From NCBI GenBank assembly GCA_034435035.1, contig DAOTXW010000082.1, forward strand, positions 27,425 to 91,424: a stretch of DNA of 64,000 nt. The letters run 5' to 3'. The number at the start of each line of letters is the position of its first letter. Within the stretch, counting starts at the first letter, position 1. The notes below the pieces were generated by a model that was not told the DNA's origin, ran no database searches, and was given only the letters and a program-made list of their open reading frames with translations. The translations under genes were made by a program, and so were the position numbers. This document shows, in pieces, positions 25,353-32,758 of the stretch. This stretch comes from JAHEME01 sp034435035. Its GTDB lineage: Bacteria > Chloroflexota > Anaerolineae > Aggregatilineales > UBA3940.

Positions 25353-27676
25353 GTCGCCTGCTCCAATTCAAAGTCCAGCACTCTGATCCCCCCCGCGCCC
25401 AAAGCCTCGAGCAGAAGCACTTTCGTCTCATGGGAAACCCGCGCGACGATGGTGCCGCGCCCGTTGAAATGCGCCTCAAAGCCGTGCGCTGCCAGCAGCG
25501 CCAGGGCCGCAGCGCGCTGCGGCTCCGGAACCTGCAGCGCGAGATCCAGAGCCAGCCGCGCTCGCAACTCTGAGGGCGTGACTACGTCTTCCAGGCGCCC
25601 CTGCTTCAGCACGATCACGCGGTCAGCCAGCACCTCCAGTTCCTCAAAGCGATGTGAGGCGAAGATGACCAGCTTACCTTCAGCGCGCAGATCTGCTAGC
25701 AGCCCGAGGTAGTCGCGCCGCGCCGCCGCGTCAAGGCTGGCGGTTGGCTCATCCAGCAGCAGCACGGGTGGATCAGACAGCAGCGCGACCCCAAGCGCCA
25801 GCCGCTGCTTCAACCCTCCGGAGAGTGCCGGCACCGGCTTGGCCGCATGTTCCAGCAGACCAAGGCGTTCCAGCAGAGCAGGGATGCGTTCGGGGCCGGC
25901 TTTCTTCAGCCGGGCATAGAACGTCATCGTATCCCGAACCGTCCAGTCATAGAACACGGATTCCTGGGGCACGTATCCTATCAGGCTGCGGGCCTGCTTA
26001 CCCTGCCGCAGCGGGTCCCTGCCGGCAATGGTGATCGCGCCATCAAAGACGATCAGGCCGAGCATCGCCTTGATCAGCGTGGTCTTGCCTGCGCCATTTG
26101 GCCCCCACAGAGCGATCGCCTCGCCGCCGCGCGCCTCAAAGGAAACGGCGTCTAACGCCTGCACCCTGCCATACCGTTTGGTGACGTTCTCGGCTGCGAT
26201 CATGGGTGCGTGGGCTGAGTTTTCCATGCGGCGTATTCCATTCCTGTTAAACAGCGTGATCGAGTGCGAAGCGCGATAAGCCGGCCCCGGCATCAGCGCT
26301 GCCAGCCCACTGCCCAGCCCCAGCGCCAGCACGCTCAACGCCGCGGCGATCATCTGCCAGGGCCGCTGAGGTGGCAGCGCTGATGCCGGGGGCAGCGCAG
26401 GGTCGATCCGGGGCGTTGGGTCGGTCAGCTTGGGCAGCGGCCTGACCACCGGGAAGGCGGCAGCAGCGAATTCGACTGCCTGCACCGCCGGGCTGTAGAT
26501 CAACGCCCGCAGCCGCGCCTCGCGATCATACAGGCTTTCGAACAGCCGCTCGGATCGGTAGGGCAGATCCCCCAGGCCATCGCCGTCGGCGTCGAAGCCG
26601 GTGTAATCGCTCCAGAAGTTGCTCTGCCAGGCATTCCACTCGGCCTGGCCACCGCCACCCTGCAAGCTGACCTGTTCGACATTCTCCCAGAATGTGTTAT
26701 CGGAGAAAACATTGCCGCGCACTGCCGGCTGAAGCATCACTCCGGCATCGTTGAAGGCGACAATGTTGTCTGTGAAGCGCGCATAGCCGCCCGCATCCGG
26801 GCGGAACGGCGTGCCGTCAAGGAAAAAGCCCACGCGGTTATCGACAAGCAGGTTGTGGGCGACATCGACGTTATCAGCATCCTTGAAGGCAATCGCGTAG
26901 CCGCTTGGCCCGCGCTGCCCGGTGATGGTATTTCCGGTCAGCGTCGTTGAATCGGTGTACATCACATAGACACCCACCGAATTGTTCAGGACATGGTTGT
27001 CTTGAATCTGCGCCTGATCGCAGTACATCAGATGGATGCCGTAGCGCCCATTCTCAATGACATTGCGGCGGATGACCACATGAGATGAGTACCAGACCAC
27101 CACGTCGCGCACATCATGGACGTAGTTGTCCTCCACTGTTACATACTGGCTGTACCACAGCCGGATGCCATCCCCCTTGCGGCCAGTGTCATATTCCTGC
27201 TTACTGGTGACCTCATTGCCGCGCACCACCGCGTGATCCGCCTGTGCCACAAAAATGCCGAACAGCACTTCGGAGAGGCGGTTATTTTCTGCGCGGGTGT
27301 TTGCCGCCATCAGCGTAATGCCGGCGTGATCCTGATCAGGCTCCACCCCGCTGCGGCGCACAGCAAAACCGCGAATCGCGCTGCCGGGCGCGACCAGGGT
27401 AACTACCGTGCCCTGGTTCCCTCCATCGATGACAGGCCAGCCGATGCCCTCCAGCGTCACGGATCGATCCACCACGATCGGGCCCGCATAGGTCCCGCCG
27501 CGCACTTCGATCACGTCGCCATCCCGGGCGTCGGCCAGCGCAGTTTCCAGGTTCATATAAGGGCCGTCCGGGGATACAATCAGGCGGGCGCTGCTGGACT
27601 GGGCCCATGCAGCATCTGCCCCTGCCAGCACAGCGGCCAATAGCAGTCCGATCCCCAGCAGCCGGGCGCGGCTCAT
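25343..27676 (-). CDS. nosD-nosF: NosD-NosF fusion: exported beta-helix protein joined to ABC ATPase
   Basis: 777 aa in one frame without a stop. Residues 1-26 are a signal peptide (ending AAWAQ). Residues 30-400 are NosD, a right-handed beta-helix with NosD/CASH-type repeats (VTVEDNYVHDV, VVIRRNVIENGRYGIHLMYCDQ). Residues 443-462 are a hydrophobic helix, followed by a basic linker (RASHSITLFNRNGIRR). From Met484 comes NosF: Walker A GPNGAGKTT (525-533), signature ALSGGLKQR, Walker B VLLLDEPTASLD. NosF moves the NosDFY machine that loads Cu-S centres into NosZ. Normally these are two genes. Met484 (26225-26227) has only a distant AGGA upstream, so a separate NosF by internal initiation is possible but not needed. 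Confidence 0.9.
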   Translation of the reverse strand: MSRARLLGIGLLLAAVLAGADAAWAQSSSARLIVSPDGPYMNLETALADARDGDVIEVRGGTYAGPIVVDRSVTLEGIGWPVIDGGNQGTVVTLVAPGSAIRGFAVRRSGVEPDQDHAGITLMAANTRAENNRLSEVLFGIFVAQADHAVVRGNEVTSKQEYDTGRKGDGIRLWYSQYVTVEDNYVHDVRDVVVWYSSHVVIRRNVIENGRYGIHLMYCDQAQIQDNHVLNNSVGVYVMYTDSTTLTGNTITGQRGPSGYAIAFKDADNVDVAHNLLVDNRVGFFLDGTPFRPDAGGYARFTDNIVAFNDAGVMLQPAVRGNVFSDNTFWENVEQVSLQGGGGQAEWNAWQSNFWSDYTGFDADGDGLGDLPYRSERLFESLYDREARLRALIYSPAVQAVEFAAAAFPVVRPLPKLTDPTPRIDPALPPASALPPQRPWQMIAAALSVLALGLGSGLAALMPGPAYRASHSITLFNRNGIRRMENSAHAPMIAAENVTKRYGRVQALDAVSFEARGGEAIALWGPNGAGKTTLIKAMLGLIVFDGAITIAGRDPLRQGKQARSLIGYVPQESVFYDWTVRDTMTFYARLKKAGPERIPALLERLGLLEHAAKPVPALSGGLKQRLALGVALLSDPPVLLLDEPTASLDAAARRDYLGLLADLRAEGKLVIFASHRFEELEVLADRVIVLKQGRLEDVVTPSELRARLALDLALQVPEPQRAAALALLAAHGFEAHFNGRGTIVARVSHETKVLLLEALGAGGIRVLDFELEQATWN

Positions 27677-28368
27677 GCAGGAGATGCCTCCTGGCTGGTC
27701 GCCTCTGCAGCGCGCTTCCTGCGTGCATCAACAATCGGCTTGTAGGCAGCCCGGTGCAGGTACAGGCCGATCAGGACGACGAGCAGCGAGGCCGCAACCA
27801 GCGCCAATCCGATCCCGGGGCGTGAGAGGGTAGCAAACTGCCCGACCATCCCGCGGCCAAAGAGCGGCGGAGTGAAAGGCTCAATGGCCCCACCCAGCGC
27901 CGATTCAGGATCGATGCTGTGTCCATACCGATAAAGGATCCACCACAGATCGGCCAGAAAAACGAGCGGGTAAGCCAGCACAGGGATCGCCAGGATCCCC
28001 GCCCACTGATTGTGAATGAAGACGCTGCCCATCAGCAGCAGCCCCATCATAACCAGCGCATAGACGGAGATGGTACGCTCCAGCTGGCCCCCCTCATCCA
28101 GGGGAGGCATCCCGAGGTAGTGGTTAAGGGCGTCGATCTCACTTACATCGCCATCCAGGTGATTGACGTACACATTCACCGTCAGCCCATCGGGGTACTG
28201 CGGCGCGAGCATCGTCATGCTCCAGTAGGGCGTAAACATGGAGACCATCAGCAGCAGTGCCGCCAGCATCAGCAGGGCACTCGGCAGCAGATAGTCAATC
28301 AGCCGCCGCTCGCTGCCATCGGGCAGGACGACCTTGACATCCGGGTCAAGGCTGATTGGGAGCTTCAT
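27673..28368 (-). CDS. Membrane protein of the nos operon (NosB-like position)
   Basis: 231 aa with four hydrophobic helices (about residues 25-50, 98-116, 121-145, 185-208) and an extracytoplasmic loop between the first two. It lies between nosZ and nosD and overlaps the nosD start by 4 nt (ATGA). Clade II nos clusters carry a small multi-spanning protein called NosB at this place. I assign the resemblance by position and topology only. It may take part in electron transfer or NosZ assembly. No haem or Fe-S motif is visible. Confidence 0.7.
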   Translation of the reverse strand: MKLPISLDPDVKVVLPDGSERRLIDYLLPSALLMLAALLLMVSMFTPYWSMTMLAPQYPDGLTVNVYVNHLDGDVSEIDALNHYLGMPPLDEGGQLERTISVYALVMMGLLLMGSVFIHNQWAGILAIPVLAYPLVFLADLWWILYRYGHSIDPESALGGAIEPFTPPLFGRGMVGQFATLSRPGIGLALVAASLLVVLIGLYLHRAAYKPIVDARRKRAAEATSQEASPA

Positions 28369-28423
28369 CGGAGTATTCCTTCCCGCAATCTTTGACAGGG
28401 CTCCAGCTGGCTGTGTTCCATTC

Positions 28424-28464
28424 TTCCGCCGATCCTCTGCGGCCGGTGCAGAGGATCGGCGGAA
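28424..28464 (-). other. 17-bp intercistronic RNA hairpin after nosZ
   Basis: A perfect 17-bp inverted repeat (28424-28440 with 28448-28464) with a 7-nt loop, 19 nt after the nosZ stop and 56 nt before the next gene. No U-tract follows on the minus strand, so it is more likely an attenuator or 3'-end protecting element than a full terminator. Confidence 0.75.
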
Positions 28465-28482
28465 TCAGGTCGGACGTCAGGC

Positions 28483-30474
28483 TCAGGGCCTGGCCAGGAA
28501 GTAGCCGAGCATCTCCAGGTGTAGAGCGGAGCAGAACTCCGTGCAGTAGTAGGTGTAGGTACCCGGGTACTTTACATCGAACTCGACCGTCTGGGTCTCC
28601 CCTGGCTCAAGGCTCAGGTTGATGTTGTAGCCGGAGAGAGCGAAGCCGTGCGTCGCATCGCGGGTGCGCTCGATGTTGGTCAGATGCCAGATCACATGAT
28701 CGCCGACCTCCACGTCGATGCGCTCGGGTGTGTAGTGCGAACGAACGACCGCCATCCAGATCTCAACCTCGTTGCCGTTGCGCTCAATGCGCCCTTCTTC
28801 CGGTGTAGAGACGGCATTCGGATCAGCGCTCATAGTCTCCGGATTCCAGCCCACCTCGGGGTAGACCTCGAAGGCGGCCAGTTTATCGGCGCTGATGATC
28901 TGGGCATAGTGAGGCTCCGCCATACCGATGGGCATGTCGTACAGCAGGCGCATCTGATCGCCGGGCCGCGAAGTATCCACAAGCTGGAAGTTTTGCGGCA
29001 GCAGCGGGCCAATGTTGGCGAAGCGGTCGATGCTCCACTTGTTGAGCGCCACCACATACTGCCCGTCAGGGGAGGCCGTATCGCCTTCTGCCGCAGCGAT
29101 ATGCCCGATGTTGTAGTGAACCGGCAGCTTCTGGACGAGTGACCACGGCTCATCAGCATTGAGCTCATCATAAGGACCGCCGAGCGTCCAGCGCGCTACC
29201 GCTGAGTCGAGGAATAACGAGGTATAGGCATAGCCATCGGGGCCGAATACGGTATGCAGTGGGCCAAGGCCGAGCTCAACCTGCGCTTCCATACTGTCAT
29301 CCAGCGGGATAACCGGCACGCCAAAGGCATCGGTTTCAAAGCCACCCGACTCAATCGCCGCCATGATCTTCTCGAAGCTGTACACTGTCACGTGCGGGTC
29401 AAGCTTACCGCCGACCACCACATACTCGCCGCCGGGGGTTACATCCGCGCCGTGTGGGCTCTTCGGCTCAGGGGTGAAGTACAGCAGTCCTTCCTCGATG
29501 GCCGTCTCGAGCCGGATCACTGCCATCCCGTTGATTTCCTCTGCCTTGCCCGCCTCAACGACCTCGGCCGCTGCCCGCCAGTTCACGATGTGCAGGTAGT
29601 CGGTATCATTTTTGGTCGTACCGGCCTCAAAGGGCGGATCGCCCATCTCGGCCATGCCGGTAGCCATCTCGGTGTTGAACGAGTTGCAGAACAGCCAGCC
29701 TTCACTGGGGCCCTTGCCGGCATCGCACAGATCCTGCCAGTAGGGCGGCAGCTCGATCTGGAACGACCGGGATTCGTCCACGCGACCGCTGACCCGGTCG
29801 AACGCCCACAGGGTCAGTAAGCCGCGGTACTCCTCAGCGTAGTTCTCCATCGGAGCGTACTCCCAGCCGATCGGCGCAGCATACTGCGGACCCTCGATCA
29901 CGTACTCGGTGTTGGGCGTCACAAACGTGCCACCGTGATCGTTGATAGCATTGGGGTTCTTGATGATCTGTTTGGTTTCAAAGTCTCTGAGGCTGATCAC
30001 GGCCAGCCGCGCATTGGCCTTGTCGTTGATGAAAACAAACTCGCCATCGTACTCACCACCCGTCTCAGAGATAGCCGGATGGTGCGTATCGCCCCACAGA
30101 ACCGACTCGCCGTTGACGTTCCCGCCGTTGAGCACTTCCACGCTCGAGCCGCCATACCCGTAACCCTGCCAGGATTCCGGCGTAAACACGCCGATCACCT
30201 TCAGGATGCGCATTGAGGGCACGCCGATCACCAGCACCTGTCCGGACTGACCGCCGGAGGAAATCATAATGTAAGGATCGGTCTGCCCGGTAGGCATGTA
30301 GGTCTTGAGCGCAGCATAGACGTCATCCGAGGTCAATCCACGCTCGGCGGCCAGCGCTGCTGCGTCAGTTGGAAGCCCGGAGGCGCCTGACTGAGTGGCT
30401 GCCGGCTCTGTGGTACATGCAGCCATCAGCACGGCCAGAAGCAGCCCAATGAGGAGGTAAGCGGTTTTCTTCAT
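28483..30474 (-). CDS. nosZ: Nitrous oxide reductase, clade II, lipoprotein form
   Basis: 663 aa; reduces N2O to N2 as the last step of denitrification. The N-terminus MKKTAYLLIG... ends in lipobox LMAAC (Cys20), so it is Sec-exported and lipid-anchored; there is no twin-arginine signal, as expected for clade II. A seven-bladed propeller holds the CuZ His ligands (GDTHHP, NDHGGTF, KSPHGAD, DPHVTV and others). The C-terminal cupredoxin domain has the CuA motif CTEFCSALHLEM (Cys644, Cys648, His652, Met655) with the upstream His in ATHGFAL. First gene of the nos operon; a Crp/Fnr-like palindrome lies in its promoter. Confidence 0.97.
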   Translation of the reverse strand: MKKTAYLLIGLLLAVLMAACTTEPAATQSGASGLPTDAAALAAERGLTSDDVYAALKTYMPTGQTDPYIMISSGGQSGQVLVIGVPSMRILKVIGVFTPESWQGYGYGGSSVEVLNGGNVNGESVLWGDTHHPAISETGGEYDGEFVFINDKANARLAVISLRDFETKQIIKNPNAINDHGGTFVTPNTEYVIEGPQYAAPIGWEYAPMENYAEEYRGLLTLWAFDRVSGRVDESRSFQIELPPYWQDLCDAGKGPSEGWLFCNSFNTEMATGMAEMGDPPFEAGTTKNDTDYLHIVNWRAAAEVVEAGKAEEINGMAVIRLETAIEEGLLYFTPEPKSPHGADVTPGGEYVVVGGKLDPHVTVYSFEKIMAAIESGGFETDAFGVPVIPLDDSMEAQVELGLGPLHTVFGPDGYAYTSLFLDSAVARWTLGGPYDELNADEPWSLVQKLPVHYNIGHIAAAEGDTASPDGQYVVALNKWSIDRFANIGPLLPQNFQLVDTSRPGDQMRLLYDMPIGMAEPHYAQIISADKLAAFEVYPEVGWNPETMSADPNAVSTPEEGRIERNGNEVEIWMAVVRSHYTPERIDVEVGDHVIWHLTNIERTRDATHGFALSGYNINLSLEPGETQTVEFDVKYPGTYTYYCTEFCSALHLEMLGYFLARP

Positions 30475-30524
30475 GGGTCCTCCCTGATGGATAGAGGCAC
30501 CTGATTGTGCACTTGTACAGGTAG

Positions 30525-30567
30525 ACCATAGCCCCTAATTGCGGGTAAGTGTATGATGATCGTCATA
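30525..30567 (-). promoter_or_regulatory. Candidate nosZ promoter with Crp/Fnr-type operator
   Basis: The near-palindrome TATGATGATCGTCATA (30552-30567) has half-sites TATGA/TCATA separated by 6 bp, the geometry of the Crp/Fnr superfamily. On the minus strand a -10 like TATGGT (30525-30530) would place +1 near 30518, which puts the palindrome centre at -41.5, the class II activation position. The -10 is weak and there is no -35, consistent with activator dependence. Alternatively TATGAT on the + strand could be a -10 of the divergent genes. Confidence 0.5.
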
Positions 30568-30677
30568 TTTGTTCGGGCCGGGCCGCATTATGATCTCACC
30601 GTCAGCCGACGTATCGTTGCTGAATGAAGGCCCAGCCGGCCGGGCGTCCACCAGCCAGTCGGGCCGGAAAGACCATG

Positions 30678-31085
30678 ATGGCCATGCCAAAGCTGGTGCG
30701 CTGGTATATTCGTGCCGGGCTGGTCTATCTTGTCGCGGCGCTGCTGGCCGGGTTACTGCTGGCTGCACCGGGGACGCACATCCCGGGCCTGACTCCCGTC
30801 TACTTCCATCTGCTGATGGTGGGCTGGGCCACCCAGCTGATCCTCGGTGTGGCTTACTGGATGTTCCCGCGATATTCCAAAGAAGCCGCGCGTGGACCGA
30901 CCTGGCTGGGGGTTATGATCTTCGCAGCGCTCAATCTGGGTCTGCTGCTGCGCGCGGCTGCAGAGCCGCTGCAGGCAGCCGGATTGGATGAAGCAGGGTG
31001 GCTGCTGGCGGTGTCGGCATTGCTGCAGATGGCCGCTGGATGGATGGCCGTCGCCGCCCTGTGGCCACGGGTGAGGGAGCGCTGA
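30678..31085 (+). CDS. Small four-helix membrane protein, haem-copper-oxidase-like motif
   Basis: 135 aa from ATG 30678, with GGAAAG 6 nt upstream; ATG 30624, 30675 and 30684 are alternatives. Four hydrophobic helices. The second carries VYFHLLMVGWATQLILGVAYWMFPR, resembling helix segments with a conserved His in NnrS and haem-copper oxidase subunit I. It diverges from nosZ, and its stop overlaps the start of a shorter paralogue (TGATG). Role in NO/N2O metabolism is inferred from context. Confidence 0.7.
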   Translation: MAMPKLVRWYIRAGLVYLVAALLAGLLLAAPGTHIPGLTPVYFHLLMVGWATQLILGVAYWMFPRYSKEAARGPTWLGVMIFAALNLGLLLRAAAEPLQAAGLDEAGWLLAVSALLQMAAGWMAVAALWPRVRER

Positions 31086-31492
31086 TGCCGCGCCTGAGCA
31101 TCTGGATCATCCGTGCAGCCCTGCTGCATCTCGGCATAGGCTTCACCGTGGGCGCCCTGCTGTTGTGCAACAAGGGAATCCCGATCGAGCCGGACCTGTG
31201 GCGCCTGCTGCCCCTGCACAGAGAGATGCTGCTGATCGGCTGGCTGATCCAGCTCACGGTGGGGGCGGCTTACTGGATTCTGCCGCGCTGGCAGACGGAT
31301 AGGCGCCGGGTCGGGCTGGTTGCGCTGGCGTTTGCCCTGCTCAATTCTGGAGTGCTGCTGGCAGGCTCAGCCTCGTGGCTCCCTGATCCTGATCTGGCGC
31401 TGGCTACCGGGCGCGCCGCAGAGCTGCTCGCCGTGCTGGCATTTGCCATTCATGCCTGGCCGCGCCTCAAGCCTCTTGGCAGTTCCCAGTGA
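31085..31492 (+). CDS. Small four-helix membrane protein, paralogue of preceding gene
   Basis: 135 aa from ATG 31085, overlapping the upstream stop by one base. Same architecture as its neighbour, with the matching second helix LHREMLLIGWLIQLTVGAAYWILPR, including the His and the AYW-x-PR ending. The two are clearly a tandem duplication and may assemble with each other. I know no named family that fits with certainty. Confidence 0.7.
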   Translation: MPRLSIWIIRAALLHLGIGFTVGALLLCNKGIPIEPDLWRLLPLHREMLLIGWLIQLTVGAAYWILPRWQTDRRRVGLVALAFALLNSGVLLAGSASWLPDPDLALATGRAAELLAVLAFAIHAWPRLKPLGSSQ

Positions 31493-31504
31493 GGAAGTCA
31501 CACC

Positions 31505-32605
31505 ATGCATGACCGGACTCGCCTGTTTCGCCTGCCGCTTATGGCAGCCGCCCTCCTGGGGCTTGTGCTGGGAGGCTGGGCCGGGCTGGCGCGCATCGGC
31601 TGGCGGATTCCCGCTGCTGACCTGATCGCGCTGCATGGTCCACTGATGATTGCCGGGTTCTTCGGCACACTGATCAGCATCGAGCGCGCAGTGGCGCTGC
31701 AGAAGCCGTGGGTATACATCGGGGCAGCCCTGTGCGCAGCCGGGACTGTGGCTCTGCTAGCCGGCCAGCCGAAGCTGGCTGCTCTGCTGATCACGCTGAG
31801 CAGCGTGGCCTTCTGGCTGATGTCCTCCGTGTTGGCCTTGCAGTACCGCGCCCCCTTCAGCGCTCTGCTGGCTCTGGGCGGGCTACTGTGGGCGATCGGC
31901 AACGGCCTGTGGCTGGCAGGCTGGCCGGTTTACCGTGTGGTGCACTGGTGGGTAGCTTTTCTGATCGTTACCATCGCGGGGGAGCGCCTGGAGCTAGCCC
32001 GGCTGGCGCGGATTACACGGTGGAGCACTCTGCTCCTGGGGTCAGTGATCGCCGGGCTGGCGGCGGGCCTTACATTCACCCTGTTTGACCTTGCTCCGGG
32101 GGTGCGGATTATTGGCGGGGCTTACGTGGCGCTCGCATGCTGGCTCATCACCTACGATATTGCGCGCCGCACTATTCGCACCAGGGGGCTGCCTCGCTAC
32201 GTCGCGTTCTGCCTGCTGGGTGGGTTTGGCTGGCTGATCGTCGGCGGCGGGCTGGCACTCTACGCAGGCGGAGCCGCCGCCGGGATGCTGTATGACGCCA
32301 TGCTGCACGCCGTCCTGATCGGGTTCATCATGCTGATGGTGTTCGGCCATGCGCCAATCATCCTGCCAGCGCTGCTTAAGCAGCCGGTTTCCTACACGCC
32401 GGCGTTCCACCTGCCGCCGGTGCTGCTGCACCTCTCGCTGCTGCTGCGGATCTCCGCTGATGGGATCCTATGGCCTGGAGGGCGGCAATGGGGCGGGCTG
32501 CTAAATGGGGTGGCCATTTTGCTCTTTATCGGCATCATGGCTGTCACAGCAGCAGACAGCCGCCGCGGCAGCAGCAGGCCAGACTCTCAGCAAGATAGAG
32601 GGTAG
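31505..32605 (+). CDS. NnrS-like haem/copper membrane protein
   Basis: 366 aa with GAGGAAG upstream. About ten to twelve hydrophobic helices. Conserved-looking His-containing segments are LIALHGPLMIAGFFGTLISIERA (near residue 42) and LHAVLIGFIMLMVFGHAPIILPALL (near residue 265), as in NnrS proteins, which protect against nitrosative stress and often sit near denitrification genes. Third gene of a + strand operon that diverges from nosZ, 12 nt after the second small membrane protein. Identification as NnrS is by motif style rather than close match. Confidence 0.65.
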   Translation: MHDRTRLFRLPLMAAALLGLVLGGWAGLARIGWRIPAADLIALHGPLMIAGFFGTLISIERAVALQKPWVYIGAALCAAGTVALLAGQPKLAALLITLSSVAFWLMSSVLALQYRAPFSALLALGGLLWAIGNGLWLAGWPVYRVVHWWVAFLIVTIAGERLELARLARITRWSTLLLGSVIAGLAAGLTFTLFDLAPGVRIIGGAYVALACWLITYDIARRTIRTRGLPRYVAFCLLGGFGWLIVGGGLALYAGGAAAGMLYDAMLHAVLIGFIMLMVFGHAPIILPALLKQPVSYTPAFHLPPVLLHLSLLLRISADGILWPGGRQWGGLLNGVAILLFIGIMAVTAADSRRGSSRPDSQQDRG

Positions 32606-32608
32606 CCA

Positions 32609-32701
32609 ATGCCTCTGGCCGTATCCCTAGTGAGCTGCCTGACGCTGTTCACCTCGGGCTTCAAACAGAAAGCTTGCCCCTGCGCAGGAGGTTTGCCCTG
32701 A
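32609..32701 (+). CDS. Possible 30-aa peptide after the NnrS-like gene
   Basis: ATG at 32609 lies 6 nt after AGAGGG and 3 nt after the NnrS-like stop, opening a 30-codon frame with four Cys (MPLAVSLVSCLTLFTSGF...). It could be a small peptide at the operon end or chance. It overlaps the -35 of the next gene's putative promoter. Confidence 0.2.
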   Translation: MPLAVSLVSCLTLFTSGFKQKACPCAGGLP

Positions 32702-32722
32702 GGTTGCCCACCGGAGTATGAT
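32693..32722 (+). promoter_or_regulatory. Candidate promoter of the LysM protein gene
   Basis: -35 TTGCCC (32693-32698), 18-bp spacer, -10 TATGAT (32717-32722), 36 bp before ATG 32759. Confidence 0.4.
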
Positions 32723-32758
32723 GGAAACAGCGTTCTAACTGTCTTGGAGCGTGGCCCA

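Noticed and set aside
25343..27676. NosD-NosF continuity as an obvious frameshift artefact
   Set aside because: No frame change is needed. Both halves are intact in one frame, and the linker has sensible topology, though reads should still be checked.
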